Translations under genes and position numbers: made by a program | Part shown: positions 17,057-25,364 of the stretch, piece after piece | How the letters are laid out: the number at the start of each line of letters is the position of its first letter | Numbering within the stretch: the stretch's first letter is position 1 | Origin: Halorubrum alkaliphilum | GTDB taxonomy: Archaea; Halobacteriota; Halobacteria; Halobacteriales; Haloferacaceae | DNA: 64,000 nucleotides | Direction of reading: 5' to 3' | Assembly (NCBI RefSeq): GCF_017873815.1 | Contig: NZ_JAGGKQ010000009.1 | Coordinates: forward strand, 1 to 64,000 | The notes under the pieces: model-generated | Seen by the model: the letters and a program-made list of their open reading frames with translations, nothing else | Told to the model about the DNA's origin: nothing | Database searches by the model: none

Positions 17057-19132
17057 TCAGTCACCGTCATCGGCCATCTCGGAGCGGGCGACCGCTGCGC
17101 CCGCGTATTCGAGCACCTCGGCGGCTCCGTCCTCGGAGTAGCCGCGCTCGACGAGCGCGTCGACCCACGCGCTCCGCTCCTCGTCGTCGAGGTCCGTCGC
17201 CGAGACCAGCGCGGAGAAGTTGATGTTGTGTTTCTTGTCTTCCCACAGTTTCCGCTCCAGCGCCCGTCGAAGCCGGTCGTTATCCTGCGGGTCGAAATCG
17301 CGTCCCTCACGCGCCCGTCTGGAGACCCAGTTGGACACCTCTTGACGGAAGTCGTCTTTCCGATCCGACGGCACGTCGAGTTGCTCTTCGACCGCACGGA
17401 GGAACGTCTCGTCGGGCTCGGTCTCTCGTCCCGTGAGTTCGTCGTCGACGGTTGCGTCGTCAATGTACGCCATCACGTGGTCCATGTACTTTTCTCCCTG
17501 TCGACGAAGCTCGTCGACATCGTACGCCAAGGCGTGTCTCACGTCCTCGATCGCGCGCTCGCGGTACTCCTCGCGCACTGTGTCGAGGAGTCGTTCGTAG
17601 CGGTTGAGATCCTCGGCCGCGATCGATCCGTGTCCGCCGAGGTTTGCCTCGAAGTGGTCGAAGACGGATAACGGCGAGAGATACGAGCGGTCACGGTGTG
17701 TCGCGTCCATGATCGCCTCCGCGATCTCGTCGCCGATGAATCGGGCGGAAACTCCGTCCATTCCCTCGCCGATATCGGCGGACTCGGCGGCGTCCTCCCG
17801 CAGCTTTCGGCGATCGATCTCCTCGTCTTCCAGCTCGCCGTTGTACACCTTCGCCTTCTCTAACAGGGTCACCGTCTCGTCGGTGGGCTCCTCCAGCCGG
17901 GTCAACACGCCGAAGAGCCCGGCCATGTTCAGGGTGTGTGGCTCGACGTCGACGTTCGGCACGTCCGCGTTGTCGAGCATCTTTCGGTAGATCTCCGCTT
18001 CGCTCTCGTACTCCAACACGTACGGATAATCGATCCGCTTGGTGCGGTCGTTGAACGCTTCCATCTTTTCGTCGCCGGTCTTCTCGCGGTACTCCGGCAT
18101 GTTTGTCCGGCCGACGATCACTTGGTCGATATCGATCCGCGGGTTGTTTTTCGGCTTGATCGTCGACTCCTGTGAGGCGTGGAGGAAGTCGTAGAGGAAC
18201 TCCCGCTGGAGCTTGAGCAGCTCCTCGCCGGAGAACAGTCCCCGGTTCGCGTTACAGAACGCGCCGGCGTAGTCGAACGCACGCGGGTCCGACTCGCCGT
18301 ACACCGCGAGCTTCGCGTAGTTCACGTCGCCGGTGAGCTCCGTTTCGTCCTGATTCTTCTTGTCTTTCGGCTCGAAGGTCTCGATACACTCTCGGCGGTT
18401 TTCGCTCGCGACGAGGCGGATCACTTCGACGTGGTTCTCCAACACCGCCTGAAGGTCGTCGTCGTAGTGGGCCAACAGCTCGTTTAGGTAGAACTCCGAG
18501 GCCGGGTCGGGATGTTGGTCGTTTCGGAGCGTGTAGGAGGCGTCGAGCCGCTCGTTGAGCTCGTCGATGACTCCCGCCCGCTGTTCTTTCGGAAGCAACA
18601 CCAGCGGATCCTGGTTCATCGGTGACCGAACCGTGTCGTCGCCGGGGTCTTGGTCGTCGATCACCGAACAGAGGTCGACCCACCGGAACGTGTACATCCG
18701 GCCGGCGTCCTCGCGGGTGTACGCCTCGAAGTAACGCCGAGTGAGCCAGTCGAAGTGCGATTTTCCGGAGCCGACAGGCCCCAAGAGGAGTTTGATCCGC
18801 TTTTCAGGTCCGAGTCCTCGTGCGCCGGATTTCACCTTATTAACGAACTCGTGGATCGCTTCGTGGATCTCGCGTCCGTAGAAGACGTTCGCTCCGTCGT
18901 GGAGCGGGTCATCGGCCGCGAGCGCGTATTCCACGACGCCCGCCTCTTCGTCGTAGCGGGTCCCGTAGTGGTCGAACATGTCGGCGACACGCTGGTGGGC
19001 GTTGCGGGCGATGGCAGGGTCGTCGTATAGCGTTTCGAGGTACCAGTCGAACGACCGGGACTCCCGGAGGTCGTCCGGCACGGACGTCCGGTACGCCTCG
19101 CTTATTCGTTCGAGAGTTTGTCTTTCTGACAT
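17057..19132 (-). CDS. PrkA family serine protein kinase
   Basis: 691 residues, the normal PrkA length. The N-terminus (TLERISEAYRTSVPDDL, SFDWYLETLYDDP, RNAHQRVADMFDHYGTR) is typical. Walker A is GPVGSGKSHF, followed by TFRWVDLC and EPKDKKNQDETELTGDVNYA (20-residue excerpt), FCNANRGLFSGEELLKL and NNPRIDIDQVIVGRTNMPEY. The C-terminal region has the kinase-like PrkA module ending in VSNWVSRRAREGRDFDP and an acidic tail. It is the first gene of the operon prkA-(38-aa ORF)-prkA-DUF444-spoVR. Family knowledge points to general stress signalling coupled to ATP; specific targets in archaea are unknown. Confidence 0.95.
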   Translation of the reverse strand: MSERQTLERISEAYRTSVPDDLRESRSFDWYLETLYDDPAIARNAHQRVADMFDHYGTRYDEEAGVVEYALAADDPLHDGANVFYGREIHEAIHEFVNKVKSGARGLGPEKRIKLLLGPVGSGKSHFDWLTRRYFEAYTREDAGRMYTFRWVDLCSVIDDQDPGDDTVRSPMNQDPLVLLPKEQRAGVIDELNERLDASYTLRNDQHPDPASEFYLNELLAHYDDDLQAVLENHVEVIRLVASENRRECIETFEPKDKKNQDETELTGDVNYAKLAVYGESDPRAFDYAGAFCNANRGLFSGEELLKLQREFLYDFLHASQESTIKPKNNPRIDIDQVIVGRTNMPEYREKTGDEKMEAFNDRTKRIDYPYVLEYESEAEIYRKMLDNADVPNVDVEPHTLNMAGLFGVLTRLEEPTDETVTLLEKAKVYNGELEDEEIDRRKLREDAAESADIGEGMDGVSARFIGDEIAEAIMDATHRDRSYLSPLSVFDHFEANLGGHGSIAAEDLNRYERLLDTVREEYRERAIEDVRHALAYDVDELRRQGEKYMDHVMAYIDDATVDDELTGRETEPDETFLRAVEEQLDVPSDRKDDFRQEVSNWVSRRAREGRDFDPQDNDRLRRALERKLWEDKKHNINFSALVSATDLDDEERSAWVDALVERGYSEDGAAEVLEYAGAAVARSEMADDGD

Positions 19133-19319
19133 GTGTTGACTTCTCGGAGACGGCGCCGACTGACCCGAACTGTCGGCCCAGGTCGCAACGGCGGGACAGA
19201 CGGTTCGAGTCGCGACGGACGCGTGGCTCGCCGACCCAACTCGTCGTTCTCGACGTCACGACTGACACGCCATCGGGACTGGCCACGCGGGTGACCGCCG
19301 TTTCGGCCCGTATCCGAGG

Positions 19320-19330
19320 CTATATATATG
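19320..19330 (+). promoter_or_regulatory. Strong TATA-like box in the prkA/DUF1028 gap
   Basis: CTATATATATG is centred 28 bp before the ATG of the 50-codon ORF at 19353. Being nearly symmetrical, it could also serve the prkA operon on the minus strand, which would give that transcript a leader of about 160 nt. Confidence 0.5.
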
Positions 19331-19352
19331 GTAGGGATTCACACGCATAAGG

Positions 19353-19505
19353 ATGTCGGGTGTTACCATTCAACTATCTCTGGCGTCCGCCCGCCTGAAC
19401 GCGATCACGTCGTCCGAGCGGTTCGAGTTCCTCACCGGTTTTTATATACTAGCCGTGAAATCGACACCAGAGTTCGTCTCGGTCATCCCAGCAGGCCCGG
19501 TGTAG
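19353..19505 (+). CDS. Candidate 50-residue leaderless small protein
   Basis: ATG at 19353, TAG at 19503-19505. The peptide begins MSGVTIQLSLASARLNAITS and ends FVSVIPAGPV, with a hydrophobic middle (FLTGFYILAV). The start is at the ideal leaderless distance from the TATA-like box at 19320. A second TATA-like word, TTTTTATATACT at 19439-19450, lies inside the ORF and could start a short transcript that ends near GGGTACCCTTTT (19555-19562). So the 455-bp gap between prkA and the DUF1028 gene holds either this small gene, a small RNA, or both. No homologue is known to me. Confidence 0.35.
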   Translation: MSGVTIQLSLASARLNAITSSERFEFLTGFYILAVKSTPEFVSVIPAGPV

Positions 19506-19588
19506 CTGCTTTGGTCGGTGTCCCTCACAAACCGGTACCGACACCGCTGTTGGGTACCCTTTTGCGGTCGGCCGACACACACTCTTTC

Positions 19589-20314
19589 GTGACGTTCAGC
19601 ATCTGTGTTCGTGAGCGGTACACCGACGACGAGGGAAACGATCAGGTCCGGTTCGGCGTGGCGGTCACCACCCGCCTGCCGGGCGTCGGAACGCTGTGTC
19701 CGTTCGCCTCGCCGGACGGGGCGATCGCGACGCAGTCGCTCGTCAACGTCGAACTCGGTCGGAAGGGGATCGCGTACCTCGGCGACGGTCTCGCGGTCGA
19801 GGACGCGCTCGACGCCCTCCTCAACGCCGATGAGGGGCGCGAGCAGCGACAGCTCCACGGCGTCGACGCTGAGGGAACGTTCGCGTTCTCCGGCGAGGCG
19901 TGTAACGACTGGTACGGCCACACGGTCGGCGAGAACTACACCGTCGCAGGCAACCTGCTGACCGGTGAAGACGTGATCGACGACGTCGCGGCCGCCTACG
20001 AGTCGACCGCCCACGCCGAGATCCCTCTCGCCGAGCGACTGATCGACGCGCTTGAGGCGGGCCACGAGGCGGGCGGCGACAAGCGCGAGGATCTCGTCGT
20101 CCAGTCGGCGGCGCTGAAGGTGACGACCACCGAGGACGGAGAGCTCTCGGACCCCTACTACAACGACCTTCGGGTCGACGCGACGGAGACGCCCGTCGCC
20201 GACCTCCGGGAGACGTTCGAGACGGCGAAACGCGGGTACGAAACGGTGCTGGAACGCTACTCTGACGACGAGGGTGGACCTGACGGGGCGGACGACGCCG
20301 ACGCGGCCGAGTGA
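19589..20314 (+). CDS. DUF1028 family (putative Ntn-hydrolase-fold) protein
   Basis: 241 residues from the GTG at 19589, giving the usual family start TFSICVRER. The open frame extends upstream to 19328 but that part has no family similarity. Signatures: FGVAVTTRLPGVGTLCPFA, GAIATQSLVNVELG, DEGREQRQLHGVDAEG, CNDWYGHTVGENYTVAGNLL (20-residue excerpt). DUF1028 proteins resemble Ntn-hydrolases and often sit near peptide or amide metabolism genes, but the activity is unproven. The last 58 bp overlap the convergent gene on the other strand. Confidence 0.88.
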   Translation: MTFSICVRERYTDDEGNDQVRFGVAVTTRLPGVGTLCPFASPDGAIATQSLVNVELGRKGIAYLGDGLAVEDALDALLNADEGREQRQLHGVDAEGTFAFSGEACNDWYGHTVGENYTVAGNLLTGEDVIDDVAAAYESTAHAEIPLAERLIDALEAGHEAGGDKREDLVVQSAALKVTTTEDGELSDPYYNDLRVDATETPVADLRETFETAKRGYETVLERYSDDEGGPDGADDADAAE

Positions 20315-21162
20315 CGACGGAGCCGAGCGAGCACGGGAAGGTGATCGGAGGGATACCGTCCGCGGTCGTCGCGGTCGGCGAGCGTCGCCGCGGCCTCTGA
20401 CTCGATGCCCGGAGAGACGAGGACGTGATCGATCCGCCGGTCATCGATCAGTCGCACGAAGTCCGTCACGCTCGTCGTCGGGCCGTGTCGAATCTCGGCA
20501 TCGGCGACGGCGTCCCGGAGGTCGGCCCGCCGTTCCGCGGAGTCTGTGTCCGGGACTGCTCCGGTCAGGATCCGGTGTGGCTCCGACCCCGGGGTGGTGT
20601 TGAGGTCGCCGACGAGCACAACATCTCTACTCGCGTCTCCGGGGTCCCCGCCCCCTGCCGCAAGTTGTGGTATCCGTTCGGCGAGCAACCGAGCCGACTC
20701 CCGGCGCGCTCGCGAACTCACGTGATCGAAGTGGGTGTTACCGATCAACAGCGGTTCGGTTCCGCGAGCGGCCGGCCCGTCGGGCGACTCTCGTGGCTCC
20801 ACCATCGCCCACGTCGCGATCCGCGGGTGGGCTGCGTCCCAGTCGGTTGAGGGATCGTTGGGTGTTTCCGAGAGCCAGAAAGTACCGTCGTCGACGACGC
20901 GCCACCGGTCGGTTCGAACGCCGATCGGACACCCCTCGCCGTCGCCGCCGGGCTCCCGGCCGCGACCGACGAAGGTGTACTCCGGAAGCCCCTCGCGCAG
21001 GTCAGCCCGTTGTGCGGGCAACGGCTCCTGAAACGCGACCACATCGGGACGATGGAACCGGACCAGACCGAGCACGCCGTCGCGGCGAGCATACCACGCG
21101 TCGTGATGATCGTTTCGATTGTCGTACCGAACGTTGTAGCTCAGCACCCGGATCCGGCTCAT
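20257..21162 (-). CDS. Endonuclease/exonuclease/phosphatase family protein
   Basis: 301 residues. Motifs of the EEP fold: VLSYNVRYDN, PDVVAFQEPLP (catalytic Glu), LLIGNTHFDHVSS, VLVGDLNTTPGS (Asp/Asn), RRIDHVLVS and YPSDHLPVLA (catalytic Asp-His). The fold covers DNase I-like nucleases, inositol phosphatases and sphingomyelinases; the short length and absence of extra domains do not distinguish among them. There is no signal peptide, so it is probably cytosolic. It is convergent with the DUF1028 gene, overlapping by 58 bp, an overlap made of a Ser/Ala-rich C-terminal tail that may be dispensable. Confidence 0.88.
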   Translation of the reverse strand: MSRIRVLSYNVRYDNRNDHHDAWYARRDGVLGLVRFHRPDVVAFQEPLPAQRADLREGLPEYTFVGRGREPGGDGEGCPIGVRTDRWRVVDDGTFWLSETPNDPSTDWDAAHPRIATWAMVEPRESPDGPAARGTEPLLIGNTHFDHVSSRARRESARLLAERIPQLAAGGGDPGDASRDVVLVGDLNTTPGSEPHRILTGAVPDTDSAERRADLRDAVADAEIRHGPTTSVTDFVRLIDDRRIDHVLVSPGIESEAAATLADRDDRGRYPSDHLPVLARLRRHSAASASSAPSGPPSSSE

Positions 21163-21230
21163 TATCGGTTCTCTCGCAGCCGACCCGATTAAAAGGCGCG
21201 ACCGAACCGCACCGTTGACGGACCTGCCGA

Positions 21231-22859
21231 TCAGGCCGTTTCCTCGGCGGCACCCGGCGCGTTCCGCTTGACGCTCGTGACGGCGTCGACCGCGGCCGAC
21301 CGCGAGGTGTACCCCTCGCCGGAGTCGGCGACGATGTTGCCGTTACGGTGGCGGAGCCGCCAGCGCCACTCGTCGCTGGCATCCTCGTATATCTCGAACG
21401 CCGCGCTTCCGGCGTCAAGCACGTGGGCGTCGGGACCGTACTCGCGGACGCGTTCGATCGCATCCTTCGCGCCGCTTTTCGAGGTGTACCCCTCACCGGA
21501 GTCGGCGATGATATTGCCGTTGCGGTGGCGGAGCCGCCAGCGGTACTCCCCGCCGTTGTCCTCGTACAGCTCGAACGTCGCGGGTGCGCTTCGCGTGTCG
21601 TCTCCGTCGCTCTCGTCGAGGTCCTCGACCGGCGCGTCGGCGACGTTTGACCGCACGCTGTCGAGCCCCTGCCGAGCCTTCGACCGGGAGGAGTAGCCCT
21701 CTCCGGAGTCACCGATGATGTTCCCGTTCTCGTGGATGAGCCGCCAGCGGTACTGGCCGCCCTTGTCGCGGAACAGCTCGAACGCGGCGGGGTCGACGCG
21801 GAGGTAGTCGGCGGCTGCGGCGTGTTCGCGGACTCGCCCGAGCGCCCGTTTTGCGTTAGATCTGGAGGCGTACCCCTCGCCGGAGTCGCCGATGATGTTC
21901 CCGTTGTCGTGACGGAGCCGCCAGCGGTGTTCACCCGCGTCGTCCTCAAACAGCTCGAACGTGGCCTCACTTTCGGCCGCGTCGTCTTCTGTGGGGATCG
22001 CCACGCCGGGCTCCGCCGCGTCCTCCGGTTCCGGTCCGTCGTCGACGGCGGCGGTCCCCGCCTCCTCGGGGGCCGTCTCGATCCGTAATAGTCCCGCGCC
22101 GAGCGCGTTTCGCCGGACGCTGTGAAGTCCCTGTTGGGCCTTTCCGCGACTGCTGTATCCCTGTCCGGAAGTAGCGATGACGTTGCCGTTGCGGTGGCGG
22201 AGCCGCCAGCGCGGCTTCCCGCCCGCGTCCTCGAATAGCTCGAACCGAGCCTTGCTCTCGCGGAGCGCGGCCGTCTCGGCGCGGGCGGCTGCTACCTCTG
22301 CGTCGAGGTCGTCCGCACGCTCCTCCGCGGCGGCCAGCTCCTCGCGGGTCGACTCCAGCTCCGCGCTCGTCGCGTCCCGCTCCGCGGCGGTCTCGCTCGT
22401 CTCCGATCGCATCCGCTCGTAGTCATCGTGTACCGGGTCCGAGAGCAATGGGACGACGGCACCTGCGAGCCCGACGAGCGCGAGTCCGACCGCGTACAAC
22501 GATATCACGCCGAGATCGCCGGATGCCGTGAGCCAGCCGCCGGGGAAGATGCTCACGAACCAGACGACGGCACCGAAACTCGCTATCGCGCCGAGATAGC
22601 CGAGAGTCGTCCCTGTTCGCCGAAGCGGGAACCGGATAACCGCTCCGAGCATGACGAACGGTGGTGCGAGCGCCGCAAGCGCGTAACCAATCCCGCGTGC
22701 GGTCGTTGCCGGCTCGGTGAGGAAGAACACCACGACCCCCACCAGCCCGACCAGCACACCGAACGCGAACAGCCAGTAGCCGTTCACCTCGTCGTTCGTC
22801 GTCGGCGTTCCGATACGCCGCTCGTACAATCCGCCCGAAGAATCGTCACTGTTTGCCAT
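21231..22859 (-). CDS. Membrane protein with coiled coil and five DUF1508 (YegP) repeats
   Basis: 542 residues from the ATG at 22859 (a GTG at 22880 is too close to the promoter). About 30-150 contain four hydrophobic segments (WLFAFGVLVGLVGVVVFFL and others). A coiled coil follows (SETAAERDATSAELESTREE in part). Then come five copies of the DUF1508/YegP/HVO_2922-type unit, each with FE(L/I)(F/Y)ED..G..RWRLRH.NGN(I/V)I..S(G/E)GY.S and a following helix. They lie roughly at residues 205, 300, 365, 430 and 490. Single or double copies are usual; the array on a membrane anchor is notable. Function unknown. Confidence 0.85.
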   Translation of the reverse strand: MANSDDSSGGLYERRIGTPTTNDEVNGYWLFAFGVLVGLVGVVVFFLTEPATTARGIGYALAALAPPFVMLGAVIRFPLRRTGTTLGYLGAIASFGAVVWFVSIFPGGWLTASGDLGVISLYAVGLALVGLAGAVVPLLSDPVHDDYERMRSETSETAAERDATSAELESTREELAAAEERADDLDAEVAAARAETAALRESKARFELFEDAGGKPRWRLRHRNGNVIATSGQGYSSRGKAQQGLHSVRRNALGAGLLRIETAPEEAGTAAVDDGPEPEDAAEPGVAIPTEDDAAESEATFELFEDDAGEHRWRLRHDNGNIIGDSGEGYASRSNAKRALGRVREHAAAADYLRVDPAAFELFRDKGGQYRWRLIHENGNIIGDSGEGYSSRSKARQGLDSVRSNVADAPVEDLDESDGDDTRSAPATFELYEDNGGEYRWRLRHRNGNIIADSGEGYTSKSGAKDAIERVREYGPDAHVLDAGSAAFEIYEDASDEWRWRLRHRNGNIVADSGEGYTSRSAAVDAVTSVKRNAPGAAEETA

Positions 22860-22883
22860 ACCCTCGTCGTCTTCGGCCACCGG

Positions 22884-22892
22884 CTTATATAT
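22884..22892 (-). promoter_or_regulatory. TATA-like box of the DUF1508-repeat gene
   Basis: ATATATAAG on the minus strand is centred about 29 bp before the ATG at 22859, fixing that start for a leaderless transcript. Confidence 0.6.
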
Positions 22893-22989
22893 GCGGGTGT
22901 ATCTCGTGGAGCCGCTCAGGTCAGCCGATCACACGCCGCCGAACTACCGCTACCCGATCGCTTACGGGATCTACGCGTCATCACGCGCT

Positions 22990-24174
22990 ATGTACGTACT
23001 CCAAGGCGGACGAGTCGCAGATGTCGATGGGACACGCGAGGCAGACGTTGCGGTCGCGGACGGCGAGATCGTCGCGGTCGGGAACGACACGGATCTTGCT
23101 GCCGCCGAAGCAGACGCAACCGACGCCGAACCGACCGAAATCGATGTGTCGGGAAACGTGGTCGCGCCCGGACTGATCGACGCACACGTCCACCTGATGA
23201 TGGACGGTCGCCCGGACGTCGCCACCGCGGTCTCCGACAGCGACTACACCGCGAGCTACCGGGCTGCGAGCAACCTCGAAGCCGCCGTCGAGGCCGGCGT
23301 CACGACCGTCCGCGACCTCGGGAGTCGGGGAACGCTCGCGCTCGACGCCGGCGAGGCGGTCGATGCGGGGGATCTCGACGGTCCGCGCGTCCTCGCGTGC
23401 GGGCGTAACGTGATAATGACCGGCGGCCACGGGAACTGGTTCGGCCGCGAGGCCGACGGGCCGGCCGAGGTCCGGAAGGCGGCCCGCGAGCAGCTGAAGG
23501 CGGGCGCGGACGTGCTCAAGTGTATGGCGACCGGCGGTGTGCTCACCGAGGGTGCGGTGACGGGCGCGCCCGAGCTGACGCCCGACGAGCTGGCGGCGTT
23601 CACCGACGCGGCCGCGCCGACCGGCACTCCGACGGCGGCCCACGCCCACGGCGAGGTCGGCATCAAAAACGCGGCCGAGGCGGGGATCACGAGCGTCGAA
23701 CACGGGACGTTCATGGACCGCGAGGCGGCCGAGATGATGGCTGACCGCGGCACCTACTGGGTGCCGACCGCGAGCGCGCTCCGCGGCATCGTCGAGAACG
23801 GGATCGAGGCCGGGATTCCGGCGGACGCGGTTGCGAAGGCCGAGGACGCCGCCGAACGCTTCGGCGACGCGTGGGAACACGCGCTCGATGCCGACGTACC
23901 GATCGCCATGGGGACCGACGCGGGAACGCCGTTCAACTCCTTCGAGGGGATCCCCCGAGAGCTCTCGTTGATGGTCGATCACGGCCTGTCGCCCGCGGAC
24001 GCGCTCGAAGCGGCCACCGTCAACGCGGCCGACCTCCTCGGACTCGACGACGTCGGGCGCGTTGCGGAGGGGTACCGCGCCGATCTGGTCGTTCTCGATG
24101 GCGACCCCAACTCGGACGCCGACGCGTGGCGCGATCCCGAGGCCGTGTTCGTCGACGGCGACCGAGTCGTCTGA
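22990..24174 (+). CDS. Amidohydrolase family protein, imidazolonepropionase/prolidase-like
   Basis: 394 residues from the ATG at 22990 (MYVLQGGRVADVDG); the upstream extension to 22891 is low quality. Metal-site motifs: VVAPGLIDAHVHLMMDG (HxH), VLKCMATGGV (carbamylated-Lys-type position), TAAHAHGEVGI (His), ITSVEHGTFMD (His) and PIAMGTDAGTPF (Asp). The C-terminus closes with the small beta domain (YRADLVVLDGDPNSD). This arrangement fits the group containing imidazolonepropionase-like and Xaa-Arg or prolidase-type dipeptidases. The substrate cannot be assigned. No other histidine-degradation genes are near. Confidence 0.88.
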   Translation: MYVLQGGRVADVDGTREADVAVADGEIVAVGNDTDLAAAEADATDAEPTEIDVSGNVVAPGLIDAHVHLMMDGRPDVATAVSDSDYTASYRAASNLEAAVEAGVTTVRDLGSRGTLALDAGEAVDAGDLDGPRVLACGRNVIMTGGHGNWFGREADGPAEVRKAAREQLKAGADVLKCMATGGVLTEGAVTGAPELTPDELAAFTDAAAPTGTPTAAHAHGEVGIKNAAEAGITSVEHGTFMDREAAEMMADRGTYWVPTASALRGIVENGIEAGIPADAVAKAEDAAERFGDAWEHALDADVPIAMGTDAGTPFNSFEGIPRELSLMVDHGLSPADALEAATVNAADLLGLDDVGRVAEGYRADLVVLDGDPNSDADAWRDPEAVFVDGDRVV

Positions 24175-24203
24175 GCGGGTCCCCCGTCCACTCTCTGTCT
24201 GAC

Positions 24204-25364
24204 TTATAATCGTTCCACGTCGATCACGTGGGCGTCGTCGGGGTGAAAGCCCACGGCGACAGTTCCCGTGAGGGGATCGCGCGTTCTGACCACTAACGGG
24301 GTCCCGTCCCAGTCGAGGTGGACACGGGTCGTCTCGCCGAGGAACTCCGCGCTCTCGACGGTCGCCCGGACCGCGTTCGAGGACCGGTCGATCTCCAGAT
24401 GCTCCGGACGGACGCAGAACGTCACTCGGTCGCCGGAGTCGGGGTTCGGTTCGTCGCCCCGGCCCGTACCGTCCGCCCCCGGTCCGGTGGCGACTCGAAG
24501 CGTTTCCCCGTCGATATCGACCGCGAGGACGTCATTACCGGTCGAGCCGGCGGCGTCCACCGCGGTTCCGGAAAAGACGTTGTTGTCGCCGACGAACTCG
24601 GCGACGAACCGGGAATCGGGTTCCCTGTACACCGTCCGCGGCGGCGCGACCTGGTCCGGTGTCCCGCCACGCATCACCGCGACCCGGTCGGAGATCGCCA
24701 GCGCCTCCTCCTGGTCGTGGGTAACGTAGACGGTGGTGATACCGAGCTCGCGCTGGATCGTCCGGATCTGGACGCGAAGCCGCTCGCGAAGCTGCGCGTC
24801 GAGCGCGCTCATCGGTTCGTCCAGAAGCAGGAGGTCGGGGCCGGGCGCGATCGCCCGCGCCATCGCCACTCGCTGTCGTTGCCCGCCCGAGAGGCTGTCC
24901 GGGTCGCGGTCGGCGGTTCCCGGGAGGTCAACGAGTTCGAGCAGCTCCGCGACGCGCTCCTCGCGGGTCACGCCGCCGGGCGGGTCCGCGAAGTTCAGCC
25001 CGTACGCGACGTTCTCGCCGACGGTCATGTGCGGGAACAGCGCGTAGTTCTGGAAGACGACGCCGACGTCGCGGTCCTCCGGCGGCAACCCCGAAACGTC
25101 GCGTCCGCCGAACCGGACCGTCCCCTCGGTCGCCGTCTCGAACCCGGCGATGAGCCGGAGCGTCGTCGTCTTTCCGCAGCCCGAGGGACCGACGAGCGTG
25201 AAGAACTCGCCCTCGCGGATCTCCAGGTTCACGTCCTCGACGGCGACCGCACCGTCGTAGCGTTTCGCCACGCCCGCAAGCTCGACCGCGACCGGCGCGT
25301 CCGGTCCGGGGGCGTGCGCTCGGTTCCGTGCCGTCGTCGATAGATCGTCTCCATTAGAGTCCAC
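24204..25364 (-). CDS. ABC transporter ATP-binding protein, thiamine/iron/spermidine type
   Basis: 386 residues. Walker A is GPSGCGKTTTL, the Q-loop VVFQNYALFPH, the signature LSGGQRQRVAMARA, Walker B DLLLLDEPMSALD, and the H-loop VYVTHDQEEAL. A C-terminal TOBE-like region of about 140 residues (TFCVRPEHLEIDRSS) makes it longer than bacterial ThiQ and more like PotA/FbpC. The start overlaps the permease gene by 11 bp. With the permease and binding protein it makes a complete importer. The thiamine label comes from the binding protein, so it is moderate. Confidence 0.92.
   Translation of the reverse strand: MDSNGDDLSTTARNRAHAPGPDAPVAVELAGVAKRYDGAVAVEDVNLEIREGEFFTLVGPSGCGKTTTLRLIAGFETATEGTVRFGGRDVSGLPPEDRDVGVVFQNYALFPHMTVGENVAYGLNFADPPGGVTREERVAELLELVDLPGTADRDPDSLSGGQRQRVAMARAIAPGPDLLLLDEPMSALDAQLRERLRVQIRTIQRELGITTVYVTHDQEEALAISDRVAVMRGGTPDQVAPPRTVYREPDSRFVAEFVGDNNVFSGTAVDAAGSTGNDVLAVDIDGETLRVATGPGADGTGRGDEPNPDSGDRVTFCVRPEHLEIDRSSNAVRATVESAEFLGETTRVHLDWDGTPLVVRTRDPLTGTVAVGFHPDDAHVIDVERL

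Noticed and set aside
19328-19588. N-terminal extension of the DUF1028 protein
   Set aside because: No family similarity; the GTG at 19589 gives the standard family start TFSI.
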